From Ryuthela nishihirai (taxonomy: Eukaryota > Arthropoda > Arachnida > Araneae > Heptathelidae): 64,000 bases of DNA. The DNA lies in assembly GCA_038380435.1 (NCBI GenBank), contig JAWZYU010000008.1, forward strand, positions 77,762,020 through 77,826,019, read 5' to 3'. Made by a program: the position numbers and the translations under genes. Under the pieces are notes generated by a model. That model was not told the origin of the DNA. It saw only the letters and a program-made list of their open reading frames with translations, and did no database searches. Of this stretch, positions 63,901 to 64,000 are shown piece by piece. How positions within the stretch are numbered: the stretch's first letter is position 1; the number at the start of each line of letters is the position of its first letter.

Positions 63901-64000
63901 TGGGAGCAGGGATCCACAATAGGAGCCCCGCAAAGTTCCCTCCGGGCCATTACCATCATAAACGGTGAGCCTGTCGTGGTTGCAAGTGCTGTGGTATTCT
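9910..64000 (-). CDS. multi-CUB single-pass membrane protein, 3' part of gene (8 exons, spliced)
   Basis: Spliced gene on the minus strand, 5' end beyond the window. Exons in order: 64000-63807, 45893-45763, 36153-35940, 31707-31580, 24408-24195, 19860-19828, 13698-13614, 9994-9910. All junctions are GT-AG and all phases match (1,1-0,0-1 repeated, then 1,1,2), giving about 360 uninterrupted residues. Domain order: end of one CUB, two full CUB domains with four Cys each, a short linker, one membrane helix, and a 28-residue tail ending SSLYGQ. CUB domains are extracellular beta-sandwich modules used for protein contacts; the single helix makes this a type I surface protein. Ligand and pathway cannot be read. 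There is no LDLa, EGF or protease module in this part, so it does not match Neto or tolloid layout here. Introns of 3.6-17.9 kb are filled with transposons. Confidence 0.82.
10194..10572 (-). mobile_element. SINE-1 copy 7
   Basis: Full-length with 11-bp duplication GTACGATACGG at 10183-10193 and 10573-10583. Confidence 0.95.
10620..12200 (-). mobile_element. decayed LINE reverse transcriptase relic
   Basis: Minus-strand translation across several frames shows reverse-transcriptase landmarks in order: ASxYGFQKGNNIEKSIEYL (about 12040), FDKSFWLVSILLGI (about 11940), YFVDDAVFLY (about 11710, the YxDD site) and MLDANFNWIMHF (about 10770). Many stops and frameshifts. Group looks CR1/Jockey-like; inference only. 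It sits in the last intron of the CUB gene. Confidence 0.6.
12382..12769 (+). mobile_element. SINE-1 copy 8
   Basis: Full-length with 11-bp duplication ACTAGAGCACC at 12371-12381 and 12770-12780. Confidence 0.95.
12781..13105. other. no gene seen
   Basis: Spacer between two SINE-1 copies, no recognised motif. Confidence 0.5.
13106..13498 (+). mobile_element. SINE-1 copy 9
   Basis: Full-length, A-tract near the 3' end expanded to ten A. No clear target duplication. Lies about 115 bases 3' of exon G of the CUB gene, in its intron. Confidence 0.93.
13614..13698 (-). CDS. exon G: transmembrane segment
   Basis: 85 nt, phase 1 to phase 2. Acceptor TTTTTCTCCAG, donor GTAAGT. It encodes VSVIIGSVIAAILFISLF, then ALAVYFLRKK: about 22 hydrophobic residues followed by a basic stop-transfer cluster. 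This is what a single-pass type I membrane anchor looks like and sits where expected after the CUB domains. Confidence 0.82.
13699..14378. other. AT-rich intron sequence, no feature seen
   Basis: Intron immediately upstream of exon G; short frames only. Confidence 0.5.
14379..17608 (-). mobile_element. dead RTE-type LINE, minus copy
   Basis: Minus-strand remains of one polyprotein: endonuclease start (SVGSWNVRTLH, LVLQETRW; about 17290-17190), reverse transcriptase (ISLLSVPGKVLSMIV, DEQCGFRSGRGCVDQIF, SFVDFKKAFNSV; about 15680-15450) and the C-terminal block (WRNSRIRLKTKLRLYNSL, RWFGHVARLDN; about 14880-14620). The 3' end has a short GATG-type repeat (14380-14397), typical of RTE elements. 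Frameshifts and stops throughout. It lacks the SINE found in the plus copy and keeps the empty site at about 16700-16730. Confidence 0.88.
17609..18129. other. no gene seen
   Basis: AT-rich DNA between two head-to-head RTE pieces. Confidence 0.5.
18130..18643 (+). mobile_element. RTE 5'-region fragment, inverted to the neighbouring RTE
   Basis: Matches the start of the RTE at 26166-26675 (GGAAGGAGAGCTATG to TCTACATTGGAGGAAGTC) and then stops. A LINE piece that keeps the 5' end but lacks the 3' end is unusual. It may be the inverted part of a twin-primed insertion with the minus RTE, or a rearrangement. Confidence 0.8.
18645..19330 (-). mobile_element. non-LTR retrotransposon fragment, endonuclease part (CR1/Jockey-like)
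   Basis: Minus strand: a short upstream frame (DCFTTTDWSSWLRDKF, then stop), then INIRGLQ, YIDVIIVSETNV, IIALYRLHSTD, MICDINIDI and CIDHINY. These are apurinic-type endonuclease landmarks. A frameshift separates INIRGL from the rest. It is cut where the RTE fragment begins. Confidence 0.65.
19337..19652 (+). mobile_element. SINE-1 copy 10 (5' truncated)
   Basis: Starts inside the tRNA-like head at CCCAGCTGGGTCAG; body and tail complete. Lies 176 bases 3' of exon F. Confidence 0.9.
19828..19860 (-). CDS. exon F: 33-nt juxtamembrane micro-exon
   Basis: Phase 1 to phase 1, encoding G-IFELSIPVPD-G including the split codons. The splice signals are strong (GTTTCAG acceptor, GTAAGT donor). Exons E and G would also join in frame without it, so it may be alternatively used. 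The call rests on splice signals and phase only, because 11 residues cannot carry homology. Confidence 0.55.
20041..20230 (-). mobile_element. SINE-2 copy 1
   Basis: Second SINE family: tRNA-like head with box A TGGCCGAGTGG and box B GGTTCGAGCC at the right end, a body with CTCAGCAGAAA and AAGCAGCTGCTTGCC, and an AT-rich AAATA tail on the left. Related copies at 43361, 46234 and 62036. Confidence 0.85.
20231..21068. other. AT-rich intron sequence, no feature seen
   Basis: No recognised motif or repeat; lies within the intron between exons E and F. Confidence 0.5.
21069..21370. repeat. 73-bp tandem repeat, about four copies
   Basis: TTATTATCTCTATG recurs at 21121, 21194, 21267 and 21340, an exact 73-base period. 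The units share CAGAAATTTCCTGAG and GTTCATGTTCT. The last unit runs straight into the Ty3 fragment. Confidence 0.85.
21623..22008 (+). mobile_element. SINE-1 copy 11, inside the Ty3 element
   Basis: Full-length with 12-bp duplication CCATCGCCATAA at 21611-21622 and 22009-22020. Confidence 0.95.
23375..24101 (+). repeat. 3' LTR of the Ty3-type element (727 bp)
   Basis: Begins TGTTAC and ends GTAACA, preceded by purine tract AAGGAGGGGCAG. A plus-strand AATAAA lies at about 24018. No second copy exists in the window to test its age. It ends 94 bases from exon E of the CUB gene. Confidence 0.8.
24195..24408 (-). CDS. exon E: second half of CUB domain 3
   Basis: 214 nt, the same length as exon C, phase 0 to phase 1. 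Acceptor TATTTTCTAG, donor GTTGGT. It encodes VFNGFDLQPDEDCDYDW, IYDGES, GKFCGS, SSGNMMYVVFESDG and GFNATYST, with an N-glycosylation sequon NAT. The strong likeness to exon C (FDLQPD, LLGKFCG, SDG-x-VEG-x-GFNA-x-YS) points to tandem duplication of a two-exon CUB unit. Confidence 0.9.
24573..24826 (+). mobile_element. SINE-1 copy 12 (5' truncated, with target duplication)
   Basis: Starts in the body at GTAGGGGACACC and ends in a CAACAACAAC tail. CTTCTACTA flanks both sides (24561-24569 and 24827-24835), so the truncation happened during insertion. A stretch is also missing around CCGTCCGTTAAGC. Confidence 0.9.
24838..25397. other. AT-rich intron sequence, no feature seen
   Basis: Nothing recognised. 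Confidence 0.5.
25398..25763 (+). mobile_element. SINE-1 copy 13 (lost its terminal tail)
   Basis: Head and body complete. Breaks at CCGCTCA without the CAACCC tail, so it was probably cut by a later deletion. Confidence 0.92.
25764..26165. other. unassigned, 94-codon minus-strand frame
   Basis: A minus-strand frame (26045-25761) with KKFRDYLLFGFNKFASERNY is open but unrecognised. Its codons run into the SINE, so it may be chance. Confidence 0.3.
26166..30130 (+). mobile_element. dead RTE-type LINE, plus copy, nearly full length
   Basis: 5' region 26166-26720, then endonuclease (SIGSWNVRTLHRAF, LVLQETRWTDKG, CCYAPTEDADEDEKDR, GDFNAKVGTD; 26820-27260), SINE-1 copy 14, linker (27840-28255), reverse transcriptase (KSPGVNGITTEMLRAG, QCGFRSGRGC, FVDFKKAFDSVDRHN, GVRQGCILSPF, DYADDLAIL; 28630-29340) and the C-terminal block ending about 30085. 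The 3' tail is a GATG/ATG microsatellite (30102-30129). It is inactive: a TAG at about 28257 where the other copy reads on, and frameshifts near 28800 and 29610. Domain order and tail identify RTE. Confidence 0.92.
27402..27790 (-). mobile_element. SINE-1 copy 14, inside the RTE
   Basis: Full-length with 10-bp duplication CATACATAAG at 27392-27401 and 27791-27800. The RTE copy at 14.4-17.6 kb shows the unoccupied site. Confidence 0.96.
30300..30617 (-). pseudogene. decayed relative of the Cys-rich sequence at 53.4 kb
   Basis: Minus-strand DNA aligns by eye to 53570-53340: ATGTACAGCAAATGACA versus TTGTACACCAAATGACA, then AAGCAATC, and a peptide trace NIKQSTIPDWKC versus RITKQSATTDCRC. It is broken by stops and frameshifts. 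Whether it is an exon relic or a dispersed repeat is open. Confidence 0.4.
30631..31004 (-). mobile_element. SINE-1 copy 15
   Basis: Complete but for the last bases of the head; 13-bp duplication ACTATGATGACAG at 30618-30630 and 31005-31017. Confidence 0.95.
31018..31579. other. intron sequence with a dispersed repeat piece
   Basis: 31330-31400 resembles 61830-61915 in the same orientation and part of 53225-53260 in the opposite one (shared motif ATCCGTGCTT-ACTTTTGACA). No coding frame. Confidence 0.4.
31580..31707 (-). CDS. exon D: first half of CUB domain 3
   Basis: 128 nt, phase 1 to phase 0. Acceptor CTTGTCGTAG, donor GTGAGT. It encodes GSCIYSITNSAGAISSPNYP, then VDCSWFFTTTPGHVIKL. It is one codon shorter than exon B at its 5' end and ends at the same IKL position. 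It splices in frame to 24408-24195. Confidence 0.88.
31911..32237 (-). mobile_element. SINE-1 copy 16 (head mostly deleted)
   Basis: Internal loss of about 60 bases removes most of the tRNA-like head but keeps its outer CCCGCCCC end. 13-bp duplication TTCTAACATACAT at 31898-31910 and 32238-32250. Confidence 0.95.
32351..32459. repeat. 109-bp inverted repeat
   Basis: Arms of 26-27 bases at 32351-32377 and 32434-32459 (TTTGG-AAGTG-GAAAAAAA core) around 56 bases containing TTCCCGGACTCGAAGCAGG, a weak tRNA box B resemblance. Possibly a tiny MITE. Confidence 0.5.
32493..32878 (+). mobile_element. SINE-1 copy 17
   Basis: Full-length. CCAAAATC flanks both ends, a weak 8-base duplication. Confidence 0.92.
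32879..33664. other. AT-rich intron sequence, no feature seen
   Basis: Short frames only. Confidence 0.5.
33665..34016 (+). mobile_element. SINE-1 copy 18 (internally deleted)
   Basis: Head intact; about 34 bases missing after GTGTGCGGG. No clear target duplication. Confidence 0.92.
34029..34608. mobile_element. 580-bp foldback MITE (nearly complete palindrome)
   Basis: Outer ends read TACATTGATTGATCATTGAAT and, on the other strand, TACACTGAGTGACTATTGAAT, flanked by TA on each side. Pairing continues inwards: AATGGGA-GCTAACGTC, then AGTTATGGAAGTTTGAATATTT on the left matches its complement at 34395-34420. Arms exceed 200 bases each with a short centre. Non-coding. TA flanks suggest a Tc1/mariner relation. 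Confidence 0.8.
34951..35333 (-). mobile_element. SINE-1 copy 19
   Basis: Full-length with 12-bp duplication TCAGCTTGAAGG at 34939-34950 and 35334-35345. Confidence 0.95.
35346..35939. other. AT-rich intron sequence, no feature seen
   Basis: Contains a short local repeat of AATTTGGTAAAAATAT (35435-35510). It lies 3' of exon C. Confidence 0.5.
35940..36153 (-). CDS. exon C: second half of CUB domain 2
   Basis: 214 nt, phase 0 to phase 1. Acceptor TTTTGCGCAG, donor GTTTGT. It encodes DFNTFDLQPDNKCDNDW, IYDADW, GKFCGG, SSGDRMYIAFKSDG and GFNAKYSI. Both Cys of the second CUB disulphide are present. Many calcium-binding CUBs have Glu just before the third Cys (FDLE); here it is Gln (FDLQ), while the Asp residues downstream remain, so calcium binding is uncertain. 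Confidence 0.9.
36403..37080 (-). mobile_element. old, diverged SINE-1 relative, split by copy 20
   Basis: 36403-36627 and 36980-37080 together follow the SINE-1 order (GCACTTTTTGCACAC, GGGCTAAATGG, CATGGCTTAACGTTCC, GGAGATAAATTTCAA) but with many substitutions, including a degraded head. Clearly older than the other copies. Confidence 0.85.
36628..36969 (-). mobile_element. SINE-1 copy 20, nested in the old SINE-1
   Basis: Young sequence, head truncated at GGGAACTACA. 10-bp duplication CCACCAAGGG at 36618-36627 and 36970-36979. Confidence 0.95.
37253..37644 (+). mobile_element. SINE-1 copy 21
   Basis: Full-length with 13-bp duplication GACTCCACGAAAC at 37240-37252 and 37645-37657. Tail extended to three CAACC units. 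Confidence 0.95.
37658..38046. other. no gene seen
   Basis: Intron spacer. Confidence 0.5.
38055..38470 (-). mobile_element. hAT-type MITE, copy 2 (416 bp)
   Basis: Same terminal repeats as 8085-8628, opposite orientation. Perfect 8-bp duplication CAGTAAAG at 38047-38054 and 38471-38478. Confidence 0.92.
38479..38950. other. no gene seen
   Basis: AT-rich spacer. Confidence 0.5.
38964..39349 (+). mobile_element. SINE-1 copy 22
   Basis: Full-length with 13-bp duplication CCAAGTTGAAGAT at 38951-38963 and 39350-39362. Confidence 0.95.
39363..40430. other. no gene seen
   Basis: AT-rich; no element end recognised. Confidence 0.5.
40725..41143. repeat. 140-bp tandem triplication within a Tc1-like relic
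   Basis: GATGTCG-ACGTACTG starts at 40725, 40865 and 41004 (periods 140 and 139). Each unit contains the piece encoding the FSDESRF motif on the minus strand. The homologous element at 48350 has a single unit. Confidence 0.92.
41394..41778 (+). mobile_element. SINE-1 copy 23, inside the Tc1-like element
   Basis: Ten bases missing at CCCAGC-CTTGAG in the head. 11-bp duplication CCTGATCCTTG at 41383-41393 and 41779-41789. Confidence 0.95.
42151..42563. other. possible older hAT end, otherwise no feature
   Basis: CAGTGACGTACCTAGGA at 42363 resembles a common hAT terminus, and a poor partner (GGGTATGTGCGTGCCCATAG) lies near 43165-43184. Only weak support. Confidence 0.3.
42572..43011 (-). mobile_element. 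hAT-type MITE, copy 3 (440 bp)
   Basis: Perfect 8-bp duplication TTTTAGAT at 42564-42571 and 43012-43019. It holds small internal duplications (AAAGCACGTCGATA twice). Confidence 0.92.
43361..43553 (+). mobile_element. SINE-2 copy 2
   Basis: tRNA-like head GTGGCCGAGTGGTTATCGCG with box B GGTTCGAACC, diverged body, and an AATATTTATTTTC-type tail. Confidence 0.82.
43632..44243 (+). mobile_element. non-LTR retrotransposon 3' end (5' truncated)
   Basis: An open frame to 43904 reads NVMQNTRTSAHINFIVPFPK, then LAPKIFISLPETIKDE and FSRKLRDWICN, the usual C-terminus of CR1/Daphne/Jockey-like ORF2 proteins. A 330-base untranslated stretch follows, then AATAAA and a TAC-repeat tail (44217-44243). May belong to the same lineage as 18645-19330. 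Confidence 0.65.
44244..45072. other. no gene seen
   Basis: Intron DNA without recognised element. Confidence 0.5.
45085..45627 (+). mobile_element. SINE-1 copy 24, with internal tandem duplication
   Basis: 543 bp. 12-bp duplication GCCTCAGTAGTA at 45073-45084 and 45628-45639. The middle third (about 155 bp from GACGTTAAGCC) occurs twice, and both copies share private changes such as CTGCATGG, TTGACCGG and TGAGTCTTC. Confidence 0.95.
45763..45893 (-). CDS. exon B: first half of CUB domain 2
   Basis: 131 nt, phase 1 to phase 0. Acceptor CATAG, donor GTGAGC. It encodes 43 residues after the split codon: GKCTYEI, then ISSPNYPNNYP, then ENCAWLFVAAPGEVIKL. SPNYP-x-YP and Cys-x-Trp are the hallmark of the first half of CUB. 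It splices in frame to 36153-35940. The intron position after IKL is identical in CUB domain 3. Confidence 0.88.
46061..46848. mobile_element. MITE with 25-bp terminal repeats, TA target
   Basis: CCGTATATTTCCGCAGATAA (then GACGA) at 46061-46085, and its complement at 46824-46848, flanked by TA. The phrase GTCGTCTTATAGGACAGATAC also occurs near both ends. Non-coding. It contains SINE-2 copy 3. The TIR style resembles pogo/Tigger-group elements (inference). Confidence 0.82.
46234..46409 (+). mobile_element. SINE-2 copy 3, inside the MITE
   Basis: Starts within the head (GCGCGCTTGGCTACTGA), has box B GGTTCGAGCC, body and GAGGGGGTATTTAT end. A short tandem of TAATACATTACATTG follows (46428-46480). 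Confidence 0.85.
46851..47404. other. AT-rich intron sequence, no feature seen
   Basis: Nothing recognised. Confidence 0.5.
47405..47790 (+). mobile_element. SINE-1 copy 25
   Basis: Full-length, small losses at GAGATTATCTCC and GACGTTTAGCG. No clear target duplication. Confidence 0.93.
48064..48320 (-). mobile_element. SINE-1 copy 26 (partial, scrambled left end)
   Basis: Head and central part present. At the left the phrase CGGCTTAACGTCC-ATCCGAC is repeated about four times with short losses. Confidence 0.88.
48623..49004 (+). mobile_element. SINE-1 copy 27, inside the Tc1-like element
   Basis: Full-length with 13-bp duplication AACCTGTTACGCA at 48610-48622 and 49005-49017. Confidence 0.95.
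49698..50099 (-). mobile_element. hAT-type MITE, copy 4 (402 bp)
   Basis: Perfect 8-bp duplication CTCTAAAG at 49690-49697 and 50100-50107; same ends as the other three copies. Confidence 0.92.
50110..51250 (+). mobile_element. dead Tc1-like transposon, third lineage
   Basis: Plus-strand pieces: SFQTVSRKLHAGHLSERRP (50180), VLFSNESRFDIEI (50322), FGAGGVFVWVGITRN (50440), QYNANPHTTRLVGQYIES (50605) and NLNAIEHVFHTVGR (50670). Both aspartate positions are Asn (FSNES, QYNAN), so catalysis is lost, and there are frame breaks near 50315 and 50660. SINE-1 copy 28 interrupts it. Confidence 0.82.
50742..51126 (+). mobile_element. SINE-1 copy 28, inside the Tc1-like element
   Basis: Full-length with 13-bp duplication CTCTCAAACCCTG at 50729-50741 and 51127-51139. 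Confidence 0.95.
51331..51795. repeat. minisatellite with two alternating unit types
   Basis: About 465 bp built from AGAACTTGAACTAGT followed either by the longer TTTGAACCGTTTGTTTT spacer or the shorter CTTCTTTT spacer, giving units near 31 and 22-23 bases that alternate irregularly. Borders are sharp on both sides. Non-coding. Confidence 0.92.
51796..52392. other. AT-rich intron sequence, no feature seen
   Basis: Nothing recognised. Confidence 0.5.
52393..52595 (-). mobile_element. SINE-1 copy 29 (5' truncated)
   Basis: Tail and lower body only, ending at CACACGG. AAGAAGAGATT before it and AAGAAGGGATT after it look like an 11-bp target duplication. Confidence 0.92.
52607..52993 (-). mobile_element. 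SINE-1 copy 30
   Basis: Full-length, tandem to copy 29 and sharing its private changes (AACATCTGTTGGGAGATAG, GTAGTCTCC, GGGTACGG), so one was copied from the other. Confidence 0.95.
53340..53570 (-). pseudogene. Cys-rich open frame, possible CUB-like exon relic
   Basis: The minus-strand frame reads EFCTPNDNLYPSSNF, CGHCRITKQSATTDCRCSFS, then FEVIETTNRIVCLTFSVTLY. The pattern Cys-x3-Phe, ~10 residues, Val-Cys-Leu-x-Phe vaguely recalls the end of an arthropod CUB first half. An acceptor (GGTAACAG) in the right phase exists but no phase-1 donor, so it does not fit the gene model. A broken relative lies at 30300-30617. Confidence 0.35.
54421..55683 (+). CDS. LINE ORF1, gag-like RNA-binding protein
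   Basis: 420 codons, complete. The start at 54421 (MSTTTHNSPINAAKRARHEP) is chosen because it follows AAAAACAACC and begins a basic, hydrophilic N-terminus; the frame stays open upstream to 54235. Residues about 50-190 form a fold resembling retroelement RRM-like regions (SELSAQGVIAVHRVSSRRNG). Three zinc knuckles follow: CFQCQRFGHARTAC (about 192-205), CARCGSQDHLEPDC, and CVNCRGEHPAYSRDC (about 231-245). The tail is Pro/Ser/Thr-rich with KPKGPPPGPKKK. Expected role: binding the LINE RNA into a ribonucleoprotein. TGA at 55681-55683 sits one base before the ORF2 start. Confidence 0.88.
   Translation: MSTTTHNSPINAAKRARHEPPTSVSLPSSSCVSPSPKFLIIHSTGDQVLGDMSPFFIHKGIQGLAGEPKSVKRLRSGDLQVETACSKHSELLLKVTAIGGVAVEVTPHKTLNSSRGVISEWGLLKVSEEEILSELSAQGVIAVHRVSSRRNGKLEPTRVLILTFNTPRLPTSIKAGYLHCEVRPFIPNPLRCFQCQRFGHARTACRGKPTCARCGSQDHLEPDCTAEKACCVNCRGEHPAYSRDCPKWLEEKEVQRLKTLHNISYPEARKLAAPPAPPGKVSYAGAVAGKPIVKMASVAVQTDISVPPAESFSPAAKYLLTQAKPTSVSISTSTPVSIPVSPSTSTSGRPPPPRPQTARPSKPKGPPPGPKKKILPPRSAVSDPCCSDDSEDMDTDRPNFPKPSLATVKINRKSSATSKT
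55685..59392 (+). pseudogene. LINE ORF2, endonuclease-RT-RNase H, one premature stop
   Basis: About 1235 codons, open except for TAG at 58244-58246 (codon 854), probably one C-to-T change. Endonuclease: LLQWNCRGF, CLQETFL, GDFNGHSPLWG, GSDHLPV (residues 1-230). Reverse transcriptase: FPKPGKDPKIPSHYRPIALT (about 495), QCGFRRHRSTLDHL, FFDIEKAYDTAW, GVPQGCVLSV, YVDD at about 667-670. RNase H downstream of the stop: FTDGSKSG (about 966), TAELHAISIAL, YTDSLSSL, WVPGHVGIRGNDLAD. Last, a CEFC-x7-H motif whose usual final Cys reads Tyr (HILIYYPAF). The enzyme cuts target DNA, primes cDNA and removes the RNA strand. As written it would stop before RNase H, so it is probably inactive unless the stop is read through. 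Confidence 0.9.
59579..59615 (+). promoter_or_regulatory. 3'-terminal RNA hairpin of the LINE
   Basis: TTTGGCGCAATA (59579-59590) and TATTGCGCCAAA (59604-59615) form a perfect 12-bp stem with a 13-base loop, immediately before the CCAA-rich tail. This position suits a recognition structure for reverse transcription of its own RNA (inference). Confidence 0.8.
59751..60215 (-). mobile_element. composite SINE: SINE-1 copy 31 plus a second tRNA-like unit
   Basis: SINE-1 (59751-60136) is followed at its head end by 79 bases (60137-60215) that read on the minus strand like a tRNA: GATAGCTCGATGGGCAGAAC (box A-like), arms CCTGA and TCAGG around a seven-base loop, then GTGGGTCCATCC (degenerate box B). 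GATGTAGCGTGT flanks the whole (59739-59750 and 60216-60227), so both parts inserted together. Confidence 0.75.
60259..60662 (+). mobile_element. SINE-1 copy 32, diverged subfamily
   Basis: Same order as SINE-1 but with about 20 percent differences by eye: head GCAGTCAGTAGCGCG with seven extra bases near the variable loop, CACTTCCCTCAGTCAGT repeated three times, and a shortened centre. Likely an older or separate subfamily. Confidence 0.88.
60740..60945 (-). pseudogene. small Tc1-like C-terminal relic
   Basis: The minus strand reads LITIPQNIQRTYIRCM, then GGAI and stop, like the extreme C-terminus of Tc1 transposases. No other part survives. Confidence 0.35.
61214..61612 (-). mobile_element. 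SINE-1 copy 33, with a copied host segment inside
   Basis: Full-length with 12-bp duplication TGCTAGAAGAAG at 61202-61213 and 61613-61624. At 61479-61498 it carries extra bases ACAGGACCTCTTGACTTCTG that match flanking DNA at 61105-61124 with one change. Confidence 0.95.
61625..62035. other. AT-rich intron sequence with dispersed repeat piece
   Basis: 61830-61915 resembles 31330-31400 (ATTTTTCGACATATGAGCG and ATCCGTG motifs). No coding frame. Confidence 0.4.
62036..62637 (-). mobile_element. SINE-2 copy 4, split by SINE-1 copy 34
   Basis: 62036-62194 and 62592-62637 join into one SINE-2: AAATA tail, AAGCAGCTGCTTGCC, GGCAGGACCTCAGCAGAGAA, GGGGCTCGAACCCAGG and GCGGCCACGGG. Confidence 0.88.
62195..62591 (+). 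mobile_element. SINE-1 copy 34, nested in SINE-2
   Basis: Full-length with 12-bp duplication CCCGTAGATCAG / CCCGTAAATCAG (one difference) at 62183-62194 and 62592-62603. G-rich 5' end expanded by GGGGAGCGG. Confidence 0.95.
62638..63010. other. AT-rich intron sequence, no feature seen
   Basis: Nothing recognised. Confidence 0.5.
63015..63454. mobile_element. 440-bp MITE with about 110-bp inverted ends
   Basis: CAGGGTGAATCTGAAAAAGT at 63015 is mirrored at 63435-63454, flanked by TATA on both sides (63011-63014 and 63455-63458). Pairing continues through GGTGGTAGAACGCAGCTATA and AGCAATATTCGTC to about 63115/63350. The arms are open in both directions by symmetry; no transposase. CAGGGTG ends with TA targets fit Tc1/mariner-type MITEs. 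Confidence 0.85.
63459..63806. other. intron sequence 3' of exon A, no feature seen
   Basis: AT-rich, nothing recognised. Confidence 0.5.
63807..64000 (-). CDS. exon A: second half of a CUB domain (partial at window edge)
   Basis: Reads 64 codons containing STCNHDRLTVYDG, SYCGS, SSGNSMYMVLKTDG and GFKLI, the usual second-half CUB pattern (Cys, YDG, CG, then the final strand). It ends ACA-G followed by a strong donor GTAGGT, phase 1. Its 5' acceptor lies outside the window. The matching first-half exon must be upstream, beyond position 64000. Confidence 0.85.

Overview
This is a eukaryotic, almost certainly arthropod window, and a chelicerate such as a spider is my best guess. The basis is an AT-rich background, long introns with GT-AG junctions, dense tRNA-derived SINEs, Tc1-like, hAT, RTE, I-type and Ty3-type elements, and one multi-CUB membrane protein gene. 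The species is inferred, not shown. I see no bacterial or organellar genes, rRNA, free-standing tRNA gene or CRISPR array.

The one host gene lies on the minus strand and enters from the right edge. I could join eight exons by hand: 64000-63807, 45893-45763, 36153-35940, 31707-31580, 24408-24195, 19860-19828, 13698-13614 and 9994-9910. The phases agree at every junction and no stop occurs before the terminal TGA. They encode about 360 residues: the second half of one CUB domain, two complete CUB domains (each split by a phase-0 intron at the same place), an 11-residue juxtamembrane exon, one membrane-spanning helix and a short cytoplasmic tail. A polyadenylation signal follows at 9819-9814. 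It looks like the C-terminal part of a cell-surface CUB receptor or adhesion protein. About 54 kb of genome carries only about 1.1 kb of its coding sequence.

Everything else is mobile DNA. The dominant element, called SINE-1 here, is a roughly 390-bp SINE with a tRNA-like head (anticodon position CGT), a conserved-looking body and a CAACCC-type 3' tail. About 35 copies in both orientations cover close to a fifth of the window. Nineteen have target-site duplications of 9-13 bp that can be read by eye. A second tRNA-headed family, SINE-2, has four copies. Larger elements are: a nearly full-length I-type LINE (53.7-59.6 kb) with a 13-bp target duplication and a single stop in ORF2; two dead RTE LINEs (14.4-17.6 kb minus, 26.2-30.1 kb plus); a Ty3-type integrase fragment with its 3' LTR (21.4-24.1 kb); several dead Tc1-like transposons (3.4, 5.7, 40.4, 47.9 and 50.1 kb); four hAT-derived MITEs with perfect 8-bp duplications; and four long foldback or inverted-repeat elements (9.1, 34.0, 46.1 and 63.0 kb).

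The insertions give a readable history. SINE-1 sits inside an RTE (with the empty site preserved in the other RTE copy), inside SINE-2, inside an older SINE-1, inside Tc1-like copies and inside the Ty3 element. A 2.3-kb segment at 2.4-7.0 kb was duplicated by unequal exchange between two SINE-1 copies. One copy (59.75-60.22 kb) carries a second tRNA-like unit at its 5' end within the same target duplication, suggesting a composite SINE. I did not find a new defence or metabolic system. The most original items are the CUB receptor gene, the composite SINE and the SINE-mediated duplication.
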